From: Neelides folsomi
Lineage: Eukaryota > Arthropoda > Collembola > Neelipleona > Neelidae
NCBI GenBank assembly: GCA_034687125.1
Contig: JAQGBZ010000247.1
Coordinates: 1-64,000, forward strand
Length of the DNA: 64,000 bases
Direction of reading: 5' to 3'
Shown here: piece by piece, positions 42,901 to 55,219 of the stretch
How the letters are laid out: each line of letters starts with the position of its first letter
How positions within the stretch are numbered: the stretch's first letter is position 1
Notes under the pieces: generated by a model
What the model was told of the DNA's origin: nothing
Databases searched by the model: none
What the model saw: only the letters and a program-made list of their open reading frames with translations
Position numbers and translations under genes: made by a program

Positions 42901-45701
42901 CTCCCCTTTGCCAAAACATCCAAATCCAACATTTAATATCCAACTTCATTTTCATATAGACCTCTAAAATGCTAATTCAACATTATACTTAATATAATAT
43001 GTTAATAAGTATAGTATTTGTATATGTGTACATGATATGCTACACTTTTAATACAGCTTTTAATACCACAATGCAATTCTACACTTTAACTCTTTATAAC
43101 TTTAACAATATAGCTTTAACATTTAAATAGAATTAACATTTTCATTATAAGATTAACACAATTTCCATTATCCACTTGACTCCAACTCCCCTACCTATTT
43201 ACCATTTAAAGAGAAAATAGAACACCTGACTCACTATATTTGACTCGCACTTGAAATAAATTAAAGATTTCCCCCAATGGTAAACTAAGCAAATCCTTTA
43301 ATAGTTAAATACAGTAAATAGCTTTAATGAATTTAAAGTTTCAGTAGTTGCTTTGAGTAGTTTTAAGACTTGATGAAGGGGAAGCCTTTGAGCTTGAGCT
43401 TTTATGGCTTTTTTAAGTTTAAACATCAAGTGAATGTAAGATGTAAACAAATGAAAGTAAAACTCGTCCACATTTACAACACCACAATTTCCTATTTTTC
43501 AACATTCCCAAGTTGTCGTTAAAATGTTGATTCTTAACTCAAGTCGTTTTTAAGTTGCTTATTTGCTAAGTTGTTGTCAGTTAACTTACTTAGACTTATT
43601 GTTGGAAGTTAAGTTAGTTCGGTTGGAAGTTGAGATTGTGACTCAACGGGTCAATCCAGATTGTACTTATTTTAATATGAAATTAAAAATAAAGACTTGT
43701 TTAAAGAGTAAAATCGAAAGTCTCACACAAGAACTCCAACTCTCACTTATTCCCAACTCATTTGCTTTGTTTACAAATGAAAAAGCCATCTGAAACCTAA
43801 ATCTGTTCATTCCTTGTGTATTTAAAACCAGAGGTGATTGAGGTGAGAGTTGTCCACGAGGGAAGCACAGCAGTGAATTAAATACATTGCTCTTTTACGT
43901 TTACCCTCCACGCTTTAATATCATCTTATTGACTTTCATTTACATTTACACTGCATGGAATATAAGTGGACTGTTTTTGGAAGTTTAAAAATCAGAAGTA
44001 CGTCGTTAACATTAGAACAAAAAAACTTTAACTTTAAAAACTTTAACTATAAAACTTTAACTTAACCAGCTAACTAACAATAAGCTTTATGTAATAAAAC
44101 AAGAAGAATATATAATTGTAATTAGTCATATTGAAGTTTTAACAATTGCAAATGGAAGACAACGGTCATTTTTAAATGACTCAACATTTATTCTTTCAAT
44201 TAGCTTGCAGGGTGAACTAACGACATTAAAAAAATTCCAATATTTCCAACATCATCCACTTGAGTGACGTGAAGCTTCAATAAATAAGTTACAGTTAATG
44301 CTCAGACAGACAGAAAAATCAAAACATGAATCATAATGACGCGATTGTGTTCCTGTTCAATTTGCAAATTAAGTTGTCAAATTATGTAAACGAAACCCCG
44401 ATGACGCCAATAAAGATAAATATTTAGCAAATACGAAAGAAAAATTACAATTTGTCGGAAGTTATTTTTGACTTATCCTTCTTATCTGTGACTGAAACTG
44501 TGATTGACAGAAAATTGAAATTGGAATAAATAAAGTAAAAAACTATAAATCTGTTCAACGCTAATGTTAATTGAAAGCCGAATAAATAAACTTTTAGGAT
44601 TAAATTTAACTTTAACGCAGGCGTTTCATTCAAGAAGGATTAATAAAAAATACATAAATATGGAAATTGAAATTTCATTGAGTTTAACGGTTCACCTGCT
44701 GATTCCATTACACACATTTGGTTCATATGCGAATTTTCACCACCTTGTGTTTATTTACACACTTGAGAGATAAAAAAGATGAATGAGGTAATTTATTTTC
44801 TCACATGTTTGATACAAATGGGAAAGCATTCACAATGGTTCTTCATCAATGAGAAAATAAACAAAAAGGTTGGAAAATACTACGTTTAAATATTATAAAG
44901 AAAGTATTTACGATTTGTAATGAACCTAAATATCGATGTCGTAAATGATAAAAAAATTTCCAAGAATTTAAATTATAATTAAAAGCGCAATATTCACTAC
45001 CCATAGAATGTTAACACAGTTAGCACTTCTCTGTTAACAATTAACAATATCTAAATTACTTCCACCATTAACATTATAACCAAAGGACATTAACTCCATT
45101 AACCTTTACTTAACCTAGTCCTTAGCTTAATTATATTAATAATGGAATAATGGTTAAAATGAACTTAAATAACTGAACTTAAAATCTATGAAATAATTAA
45201 ATATTGGAAAACTCACATTATGTTAGAATGATGATTGAGTTAAAACGGAGCGGTCAACAGCATTCCCCCTTTACCTCAATTGCCGATGGGACAATCTAAA
45301 AATCAATAAAATTTGATAAGTAAAAAACGTCGCTCCTTGTTCCACTTTGCCAAATGAAAAAACCCACATTGAATCACAGCGAATTATAACATTAAAACCC
45401 TCTAACGAACATTTAACTAACATTTGACAAAAACATGACTCATTTGAAACCACGTCGCAAATGACTGGAATTAATTTAAGTTGGTTAATTATCATACAAC
45501 GGCTGCCAATTTATAAAACCAGTTATAAAAAATTCAAGCTGGACAAAGGAGATGAAGAAAATGACGGAACTGACGAAAATCAGAATTCGAATACGGACCG
45601 AAATTGCTAATTAAATAAAGCAATTGTGGTTTAATTGTCTTTAGGCTAATTGACTCATGTTGGTTAAAGACTGTTGGTGTTAATTGTTAACTTTAACTCA
45701 C

Positions 45702-45849
45702 TTGATGTTTTGTTGTAAAGGAAAGGACCCGAGTGAGTTGCGTGTTGTGTCTTCCTCGACGGCTCCCAGTGAATTACCAGTTCCTCACAACGAGAGACAC
45801 CCAAAGACAAAACAATTGAGAAGGAAATGTTTTCATACGCAGACGCCAT
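45702..45849 (-). CDS. Possible first coding exon of an unknown gene
   Basis: ATG 45849 (MASAYENISFSIVLSLGVSR) reads 49 codons, including EELVIHWEPSRKTQH and SGPFLYNKTS, up to an excellent donor (GTGAGT at 45701). The composition is protein-like, not low complexity. A 21-base stretch at 45299-45279 with a good acceptor (TTTTTAG) and donor (GTAAAG) could be a downstream micro-exon, but in the phase left by this exon it soon meets a stop. No family recognised. Confidence 0.3.
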
Positions 45850-46841
45850 CTCCCTAACGTGAACTCATCTACGTCCAAACATTTTAATTTATCAACTCAA
45901 GATGGCAATGGGAAGATATTTTCTCATATTTCCTCATTGCTCTGTAAATAAATTGAAGAGTTGACGCTTTCATGCTTTTACAAGGAGGATGCTTTTGTCA
46001 ATGATCTCCCACTTGACATTTAAAGAACTTTAATGAGATTAACGCCTTAACGTTATATTAACATTACATGTAATACCGCGTTTAATATATTTGACAAATT
46101 AGTTAACGTTTAATTTACATGAAATAATTATAATTACAGTTTTTAACACATCATTCAATTGTTAGAATAAATTGAAAATGTTTTTGTAAGAAAAAGCCAT
46201 TTTAGATTATAATCGCTTTTTATTAATTTCAGTTGAATAATTTTCATTTATAAACATAAAGATCTAATTAAATCTTAATAATACAAAAAGTTAGCAATTT
46301 AATGTGTAAGTCAAAGGAAGATTTTGAAAATTTACATTTTATTGAACGTGAACATTTTTGTGGATCCATTGAAAGTAAACGAGTTCATAAAATGCTCCAT
46401 TTATTATTAAAATTAAATTAATAACATTATTGTTGATTATTTTATCAGTTTGGTCGTATGAGTTTTCGCCTATCAAAACTAATAAATAAAATTATTAAAA
46501 AAGGAGCTTAATGAAATTTGTATTTATAAATCTATATTTATTAGTAGTGATTTAATTTCAAGTCCTATTTTCAAGTTAATATGGAATATATTTAAGTTAG
46601 TATATTTATAGTTATATTGCGTCTTATAAAGTTTTTATTTGATTGAGGTTCTCTGTCTGTGTTTGGCAGGTAGTTGGTATTAATAAATGACTCCATTTTC
46701 CACTGCACTGACAAAGAGTGAAGACTCTTGCATTGTCAATTGAATTATTGATCAGTTGTTAATTATTAATGGAGGGAATAAAATTGAGACGAAGGGAATT
46801 GTTGTATGAAATATGCAGCGGTTCTCTACTCTCTATGTTGT

Positions 46842-46857
46842 CTGGGGCTATAGCCCC
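46842..46857. repeat. Perfect 16-bp GC-armed palindrome
   Basis: TGGGGCTATAGCCCCA is a perfect palindrome in AT-rich surroundings, related to the hairpins at 8025-8041 and 17907-17918. Confidence 0.6.
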
Positions 46858-48683
46858 ATGTTTCATTCACCTTTACTACACCTCTAATTGGGCTTATCAA
46901 TAAAGGGTTATAATTATGGTTCCTCTTTTGTTCCTTCATAGGGGTTCCTTTGCATGGGAGAGATATTAAAATCTCAGTGATGGGGTCAAGTTAAAAATAG
47001 TCGGATGGTTGTGACGTGAGTAGGCCATCCGATCAAAAGGTGGGCCAATCATTCAATTCCTTTTACAAGTGGGCCAGAGACATCCGCCGAATCAAATTCA
47101 CTACTTTCTCTCCACCACAGAGATCTAGAAAGCCTCCGTGAACAAATTAAATGACCAACTGAAAAATATTTAAGTAAATAAATATAACTAAAATATTTAA
47201 ACACAATTAAACATTATTTAACATCATTAAACACCATTAAGCAAAATCTCCACAGTGAATACTTCTCCAAATACTCCAAATACATCTCAGAATATTATTA
47301 CTTTATTACTAAAATGATTTGATTGTAAATTCATAAAAACCCAATTAAAAAACATAATTAATTTCCTCAATTTGGTTAATTAATAAATAAAAGAATAGAA
47401 TTCATAATTCTCATAAATATATTTTATAAAATAAGAATAAAAAATGCTTATGTATATTAAATATAGAATTATAGATATAATTGAAAAAATAAATAGAAAA
47501 ATAAATAACTGTAGATTTAAATATAGGATTTATGATTTAGGTCTGGGAATTCCCTTTGGTTTAACGTTAGATTAGTTATGGAGCTAAACACATAGGTAGT
47601 TATGTATTTAGTGCAGGAATAGATGAAGAGAAAAGGAAAATTGAAAGTTCAAACTCATTCTCTTTAATTCCTCAAATATTGACCATCCCGTGTGTGTCGA
47701 TCTTCGTCATTCGTCAACACACGGACGACACATATTTAGAAAGAAATTCATGTGCCGATTTCTCAATTATTCTCAAATTGTCCAAAGCTTTGTTCAACTC
47801 ATTCGCATTCAAACAACATTTAATTTTTATATTGTCTCAACTTCTTAGAAATACACAATACTTATTTAAATCATACACTCATGTCATATACCATGTATAC
47901 CATATACCAAATGCGAAATAGTAATTTTAAGCTACGTTATCTATCTAACTATGATTAGTTATTTAACATAATAGCCAATTGCCAAAATGTCCACGTCCTC
48001 CGTCGACTTACAAGCAATTAATTTACCATAGTCATCCAATTGTGTTTCCACTAAAGTCATTCATAACATTTTAAACGCTCTTTCACATTCTTTCATCATT
48101 GCTCTCAATAACATCTCAATTCTCAATAGCTCTCAAAACTCAAAACTCTCAATATAAGAATTTCTATTACACTATACTATAGTAATCTTCTATACAATTT
48201 TTTAAAATTGGATGGCATCTTTGAGCTAAAAGATTTCTTTGGTTTGTTAAATAGCTTTAAAAACGTTACTTTTGTGTTTTTAGTATAATATTAGTAAAAT
48301 GTGTTTTATTCTGAATCCTTTGCTGCTCAAATCTTCGGTATATTAAATATATAACTTTCATACAAAACCATTTTATACACATTTAACTTACCATTTACAG
48401 AACAATAATACAATACAATACAAAATATATTGTACATATTAATATAATACACTATTTATATAAGTACACAATTTTCAAATACAATATAAGTAGTACGATA
48501 CATAAATGTACATGATTTGTGACAAATGACTTAAATATAAAAATATATTTAAATATTGATTATGATTAAGTATGATATTTAATTATATGAAAGTTGGCTC
48601 AATAAGAAAAGTATTGTTTGATGGTCTTTGATATTTGTGTCTGTAGATGGTTATAGGGGAGAGGGAGGGGAGGTGGTAGATCG

Positions 48684-49629
48684 ATGTGGAAGGCGAACGA
48701 AGTCAGGAAAGTGTTCAGTCGCCGAGGAGCAGCGATGGAGCCGGGCGACGAATTCGTCGTCTGGGACACGGTCATCCCGACCCACATGACCGTCTACAAT
48801 TGGGAAAACATCGACCTCACATGGTGGAGAAAACAAGTTTGGATTCATTGGCGTTTCGTCATCCCCGTCGCCATCCTTTACCTCCTTTTCATCTTTGTTG
48901 GACAGGTACAAAGAAATACCCGGAAATTTCCCGAACCCGAATTGCTTAACCCTTCCCAATACACTAAAAACCATCCAAAACCTTCAAAACTCTAAAAGCT
49001 CTTCTTCTTACCGAATTCTCGTTTACTCCGCTTTCTCATTTCTCCGAACCTCAAATTCCCCTTGAATGAATTAAATTACATTCGTGAATTAAGAATGAAT
49101 TTATTAACTGAAGTATTTAAAATGTTTAAAAATGATATTTTGTTGATAGGCGGTAATGCGAAACCGGGAAGCGTTCAAGCTCCGTACACCTTTGGTGTTG
49201 TGGAACACAGGCCTTTCGCTCTTTTCACTAATCGCCGTCCTCAGATCTTTCCCAGACTTCAAATACAATCTCAATACAAACGGATTTTATTCAACTGTCT
49301 GCATCCGGTACGTAAAATAAAATAAACGTTCATTCTTAACTTTACTTTACTAACTTGACCTAAGCCAATATCTTATGATAAGATAATCACCACAACTGAG
49401 CATAATTAAATGTACTAATAATTTACTGTCTAATTTACTAAATTTAGTTCATTTTCAATGTTTGTTTACATATTGGATCTAAATGTTGAATGGTGGTTTT
49501 ATTTGTTAGAGGTGACCACAGCGTGTCCACTGGATTTTGGGGCCTTCTCTTCCTCTTCTCCAAAGTGGCTGAATTGGGAGACACCGTTTTCATCGTCCTG
49601 AGGAAAAAACCACTCATTTTTCTTCATTG
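48684..49629 (+). CDS. ELOVL (very-long-chain fatty acid elongase, ELOVL6-like), 5' half only
   Basis: Three exons join in phase: 48684-48905, 49150-49307 and 49510-49629. They encode [10 protein letters not shown], a first membrane helix ([15 protein letters not shown]), the family block [15 protein letters not shown] with [12 protein letters not shown], then [20 protein letters not shown] followed by [17 protein letters not shown] enzymes sit in the ER membrane and condense malonyl-CoA with long acyl-CoA. FLHW is normally followed directly by the catalytic YHHxT (HxxHH) box and three or four more helices. A donor (GTAAGA) follows W, but no exon with that box was found between 49630 and the next gene at 51332, nor further right. 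Either the gene continues beyond the nested plus-strand genes and past the window, or it is truncated. I started at ATG 48684; Met 48735 is an alternative. Confidence 0.8.
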
Positions 49630-50196
49630 GTAAGACAAATCATTCCATTTCAGCTCAAACCTCACATTCACACAATTTATAGCATCACAATTCACAATTA
49701 CAGAATTTATAAACTTCAGTTCAAAAGCTTTAAAGCTCCAAATTCTAAAATATTGAATACTTAAGAACTCTAAACTTTTGACTACTTCAGTATAACCCAC
49801 TATATTTAATTGATTTAATATTGATTAATTATAAACCCTTTAAAACACATTCCACATAGTGTCATATTTTTGCGGTTGAGGAAATTGAGAGAAATATAAA
49901 TTCCAATAAAGATTTATTCATTGAACTGAACCATTAAAAATGAACCAAAATAAACCAAAATGAACATTCTGACCATTTTCGAATTTTGGCTATTGTAGGT
50001 AATAAATAAAGAGTTGAGTTTTATCGAAAATCATTAAAAAGTTCAATATTTGGGATTCCCTTCTCTCTGCAATTCTGTCTGAAAGGAATGTTGAAGCTTT
50101 TCCCAATTTCCCCATTTACACATGAGCTCTCGAGTTCTTTCTTCTTATACCAAAAGACCAAAACCTACAAATGCGAAAGGAACCAAAAGAAAAAGG

Positions 50197-50858
50197 GGCT
50201 GATCTTCGGATATGCTGCACACCATGGTGCACCATGCAAAATCCATGGTTTTTCACCACGCAAAATTCCTCTTCACCATGGTGAGTTTAGTGTTAATCTT
50301 CCGATTCCCAGTTTTCATTTCTTGGCTCTGATGAAGACGCTCATGGTGCACTAAACTGGAAGATTAACACTAAACTCACCATGGTGAAGAGGGATTTTGC
50401 ATGGTGCACCATTGCACATTCCCAGTTTTTATACGAAATAGTAAATATTAAAATTAAATGTGATAATTTTATGAGCGAACTTTATTCCTCATTGCATTTT
50501 AACAAGTTAAGTTAATTAGAATTAATGTTGCATGCTTTATACACAACGAACAAGGTTTAATTAAATTAAACTTTATGTTTATATGTGCCCTAAAAGCTGA
50601 AATCTGACGTTTTTGAACTCACCATGGTGAAAAGTGGTGAAGTCCATGGTGTCCATGGTGAAAAATGGTGAGATTCATGGTGAGCTGGTGCACCATGAGC
50701 GTCTTCACCATGGACATGGTGCACCATGGTGAGGTTTTGCTCACCATGGTGAGCCAAGAAATGAAAACTGGGAATCGGAAGATTAACACTAAACTCACAA
50801 TGGTGAAGAGGAATTTTGCGTGGTGCACCATGGTGTGCAGCATATCCGAAGATCAGCC
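50197..50858. mobile_element. Foldback element with nested inverted arms and CCATGG repeats
   Basis: Long terminal inverted repeats of about 150-170 bp: the left arm starts GGCTGATCTTCGGATATGCTG at 50197, and its reverse complement ends at 50858. The left half contains a second inverted copy of its own interior (about 50342-50430 against 50250-50340), so the arms are nested. The palindromic hexamer CCATGG occurs 11 times by my count, usually as CACCATGGTG or CACCATGGTGAG. No transposase. Reading frames over it are artefacts. A target duplication was not evident. It lies between the ELOVL exons and the first FkbM gene. Confidence 0.8.
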
Positions 50859-51331
50859 ATCAATATGTTCTTTTAGATATATAAAATAATAAAAAAATGT
50901 CTTCCACGTTTATCATGTCATGGTTAAATAGCCAAAATGGTCAACTGTCCGTGCATTTAAAATCGATTAATGATGAGGTTTTGACATCCTTTGTGCATTT
51001 TTAAATCATATAAAAATTGAAAGAAATTTAATCAAATATTTATCCAATGTAGTTTATACATATATAGAGAATTAGTTAAGTTGACGAATAGTTAGAAGAT
51101 TAATATAAAATATAGATATAAAAAATATTAATTTTATTATCACAAGTGATAACATTGACAAAGATTAATTTCGGTATAATGATAATAAAATCAATGCTGT
51201 TATAAACTGTAAAGTGTTTGTTTTTTGTTCCATTTTTGATTATTATTAAATTACTATTTAAAATATGACACACTACTTACATTTAATATAAAATATTATT
51301 TAATTTTAATTTTTTTAAATAATCTGTAAAA

Positions 51332-52484
51332 ATGAATCGGGGACAGAAAATTATTATTTTGGCATTATTAGCTGCTACTTTTCTGTTATTTAAAGATCAA
51401 ATATTCAACTCAAAAAACATTTTTAGTCCAGAAAAATTCAACTCGAAGATCATTTTTAGTCCAGAAAATTCTCAATATGGCCAAGAGTTGATCAAATTAA
51501 TTTTTCCACCCAGTGAAATGGCATACAATTTAAATGGAATTGAGAAAACAATAAGACCTGATTACGATTACAAAGTTGAACATTCAGTTACTGACATTGT
51601 GCTTAAATTATTAAATGGAAAAGTGTGTAATTTATTCATACTATAATAATTTACTTAATATTTGATTATTCCTTGATCTGAAACTTGAATATGTCAACAA
51701 ACTAAAAATTGCGAAATTAAGCTACACTTTAAGTTTAAGTTACTTAAATTTAAATGGCAATTTTTATTTAATTATTAGAAAGGAGGTTTCTTCATTGAAG
51801 CTGGAGCCAACGATGGAGAATTTCTATCAAATACTTTGAAATTAGAAATGGAGCATCAATGGAGTGGAATTTTGGTCGAGAGTGATCCCGTCCCATTAAA
51901 ATTATTATTTGAAAAAGGGCGGAAAGCTTTCATTGCCAACATTTGCTTAGCAGCCAATAATTTCCCAGAATATGTAGAAATCAATAATACTAAACAATTA
52001 ATGTTAAAATTACGTTTACAATTACAATTACAATAAGATTTATATATCTATTTGATAATTTATTGTATTTAATCAATAGGTTAAAATGTATCGACCTAAA
52101 CACATTGCCATGAGCAGTAATGTGGCGCCAGATTTCAAAGAGGAAGTTGAAGAATTCCAAGCTCGTTGTTTTCCAATTCGCGATCTTCTCAACGTTCTCG
52201 GAATATCCCAAATTGATTATTTTTCATTGGACATTGAAGGAGCGGAAATGGGAGTTTTGAAAAATTACCCTTGGGATGAAATTCAAATCAAAGTAAAAAA
52301 AATAAGTTAATTGAAAAAATAATGATTTTATTTAATATCGTAGGTTCTATCCATCGAGGTAAATAAATTGAACAAAACGGAATTGGAAATTTTGATGAAC
52401 TCAAAAGGATTTAAACTGGTTCAAGAGTTGAAAGGATATTACATTGAAGATTATATTTATGCTCATAATTCTTTATTTAATTAA
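51332..52484 (+). CDS. Star-like FkbM-domain type II membrane protein A, 279 aa
   Basis: Four phase-0 exons join: 51332-51622, 51779-51973, 52080-52292 and 52344-52484. A hydrophobic anchor lies at residues 6-20 ([15 protein letters not shown]), followed by a stem and a [10 protein letters not shown] motif. The FkbM methyltransferase-like fold then has the SAM-binding loop [15 protein letters not shown] (about 102-116), [36 protein letters not shown] (about 207-222) and VLSIEV. Arthropod relatives include Star, which traffics EGF-receptor ligands through the secretory pathway. It is a tandem paralogue of 53649-54822 with the same intron positions. AATAAA lies at about 52592. The acidic and glycine residues of the SAM loop are intact, so catalysis cannot be excluded, but no substrate is known. 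Confidence 0.85.
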
Positions 52485-53648
52485 AGGCTGTAGCATTTAT
52501 ATTAATTGTAATTGTAGCCAACATCTTTATCTCATTTTTTATCCAACCACCAAATTTATAATGTATTTGTACAATTACATTAAAAAGTAATAATAAAACA
52601 CAATTGTACCATATATGGAAAACGTGTTCTATTTAATTATATCCAACATTGACAATCTGATTAAAATTAAAATACACTTAATGCGATATTAAATATTAGC
52701 AATGTAAGATACTTCTTTGAATTTAAAATATTAGCACATACATGTAACTATTGACATTCTTGTTAAAGACCATTAAACATTAATTATGCATAAAAATTCT
52801 CTTCAAGCTTTTTCGTTCAATTTGCAATTTTTTGCCGAGGATGATTACCATCCCCATTTTTTATATAACCGATGCCAATAACCTAAAGAGAAGAGAATAG
52901 ATCGATATATGTACCATAGTTAACATAGATATATAAATATTACAAATGTACATGTATGTGCATCCTGTAGATATATTAAATGTAATAAAACATATAAACA
53001 TGTAAATTTCTATATTCGATATACCAACACTGTCGTTCCTGTAAATTGTAAACTTATCATAAAAGTTATATCTCAAAATAAACAATTCTGGTTTCATTCC
53101 CCACTTTGAATTAAACCAAATGATAAAGATAAAATATTACAACTATCATTTTGGCCAATTTTAGATATTTGATTTAGATCATTAATATCATCAATATTAG
53201 ACCCCAACAACATTGAAATATCGAAGCATTGAAACATTTGTCTATTTATTACTTAATTACTTAATTACATACGTAATTTTATTTTAATTACATTTGATTA
53301 CAATTTTTCTAAATTACTGTCTTTGAAAATTTTGTTATTGATTTCAATAGCTCTCATAGTGCCAATTAAAAATTATATTTTCTCAATCGTCTCCCCGGGT
53401 TTGAGGTCTGTCATTAGTTTAAATTTTAAACTTGACGCCGACATCAAAAATTGCACAAGTTATTATTTTCACAATTGTTCACGGGTTGATTGAGACTTAC
53501 GGCAATTTCCTACTTAGTGCTATACGTTAAGAGAAAAACGAATCAACTTACAAATTTGAGTAATTAATTGAAATTGTGATTCACAATTAATATTCACAAT
53601 TTGTGAATAAATTAAAAGCAGAAGTTTTTCATATTCATTTATTTAAAA
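52485..53648. other. Spacer between the two FkbM genes
   Basis: No coding signal. It should hold the 3' end of copy A and the promoter of copy B. Confidence 0.45.
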
Positions 53649-54822
53649 ATGACTCGAAATAAGCCTTTATTATTAGTCATTATTTTATCCATTTCGTTTA
53701 TTTTATTTATCAAATGGAATTATTTTGGTTCGTCGAATATTCCAAATGAATCGGATGAATTATTAGAAGCGGAAAATCCAATTGAAAGAAAACAACTTGA
53801 ACCTGATTTCACAAATAGTAAACTTTCGCCTGAAGAAATTGCAGAACTCAAAGAGCACATTCATCTCCCTAGTGAAAATGATTATAATTTAAATGGAATT
53901 GAAAAGAAGACAAATCCAAAATATGATTACAAAGGAGAACGCGCTCTGCCGGAATTTGTCCAAACACACTTATTGAAAGGAATGGTAAGTTAAATAAATT
54001 AAATGTCAATGATTAAATTTGAATTTGTAAATAAATATTACGCATGTTTCCAGAAACGCGGGTTTTTCATCGAGGCTGGTGCAGCAGACGGGGAATATCT
54101 TTCAAACACTTTAAATCTTGAAATGAATCATCAATGGACGGGGCTTTTGGTAGAAAGCAATCCAACAGAGTTCAAAACACTTTTAGAAAAAAATCGAAAA
54201 GCTTTTGCTACAGATCTTTGTCTAGGAAATTCTCTTTATCCGCAAACTGTAATTAATTAATTATTATTTAATTAACTATTAATTTCTTAAATTAATTAAT
54301 GGCACATTTTCTTAAAATGTAATTAAAAAACTTGTATGTAATAAATGTATTTATCAAAAAACTTATTTTATTTCAATCAGATTCAAATGACTGACGCGGG
54401 TGTTGGAAGCGCAAAAGAATTTTCCAAAGATGACAAACACAACGTGATTGACGTTCGTTGTTTCCCAATAAGAGAAATCCTCCTTGCTATTGGCGTCACC
54501 CAAATTGACTATTTCTCCCTGGACATTGAAGGACAAGAAATGGGAGTTTTAAACAATTTCCCATGGGATGAAGTTCAACTAAAAGTAATGATTTTAATTA
54601 TCAACCTTATTTAATTTAATTTCAATCAATCCAATTATGTGTAACAATGAAAATATGTAAATTTTCCATGTTTATTTCAATTAGGTTTTGTCCATCGAAG
54701 TTAACAAAATCGACAAAAAAGCTTTGGAAGAATTGATGACTTCAAAAGGATTTAAATACATTAAAGGAATGAAAGCTTGGTACATGGACGATTACATTTA
54801 TGCACACAGTTCAATACTTTAA
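53649..54822 (+). CDS. Star-like FkbM-domain type II membrane protein B, 290 aa
   Basis: Exons 53649-53984, 54054-54248, 54381-54584 and 54685-54822 join in phase 0, matching the intron positions of copy A; exon 2 has exactly the same length (195 bases). There is a membrane anchor at residues 6-22 (PLLLVIILSISFILFIK), a longer acidic stem, then [19 protein letters not shown]. The FkbM fold carries [54 protein letters not shown] and VLSIEV, ending DDYIYAHSSIL. Copy A ends [12 protein letters not shown], so the C-termini are alike. Divergence between the copies is highest in the stem and after exon 2. Probably lumenal in the secretory pathway, with a Star-like trafficking or transferase role. 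Confidence 0.87.
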
Positions 54823-55063
54823 ATTAACATTATAACATCAATTAATATTTTAATGTCAATTAGCTCTAATTTTTATTATATACTAATTTGAATAAAATTA
54901 AGAAATAATTTAAGAATAAAAGTGAATAATCAAAATCATAATATATTTCATTAATTCATAAGTAATTGTAATTAAAGTAATTGTAATTGAAGTAATTTTA
55001 ATTAAAGTTATTTTAATTAGAACAGGTAAAGAGATTTTTAAGTGTGTTTGTTTATATGTGAGG

Positions 55064-55071
55064 TATAAATA
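55064..55071 (+). promoter_or_regulatory. Possible TATA box of the cystathionine gamma-lyase-like gene
   Basis: TATAAATA lies about 150 bases before ATG 55220, at the border where AT-rich spacer gives way to a GC-richer leader. In DNA this AT-rich the match alone is weak evidence. Confidence 0.25.
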
Positions 55072-55219
55072 CAGTTGGGATTCGGGAAGTGATTTGAAGG
55101 GCGAGTGTCGTCATGTGAGGGGGAATTCGGTTTTAAATCGGGGTTTGACTGTGGGAGTCGTCCTTGGCTCTTCTTCCTCTTGGTCGACTGCCAAACCGAA
55201 TTTATTAGTTTTGTAAGTG

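Larger units (their letters stand above)
36919..48683. other. 11.8-kb region nearly devoid of genes
   Basis: Between the prominin start and the ELOVL exons I found only one possible first exon (45702-45849) and the palindrome at 46842-46857. Some moderately GC-richer islands (about 39360-39650, 41880-42070, 46960-47130) lack reading frames with splice support and may be untranslated exons, regulatory DNA or old repeats. A distant 5' exon of prominin, including its signal peptide, may lie here. Confidence 0.45.

Noticed and set aside
50088-50889. Frames rich in HHG and MVH across 50.1-50.9 kb
   Set aside because: Produced by CACCATGGTG repeats of the foldback element in all frames.
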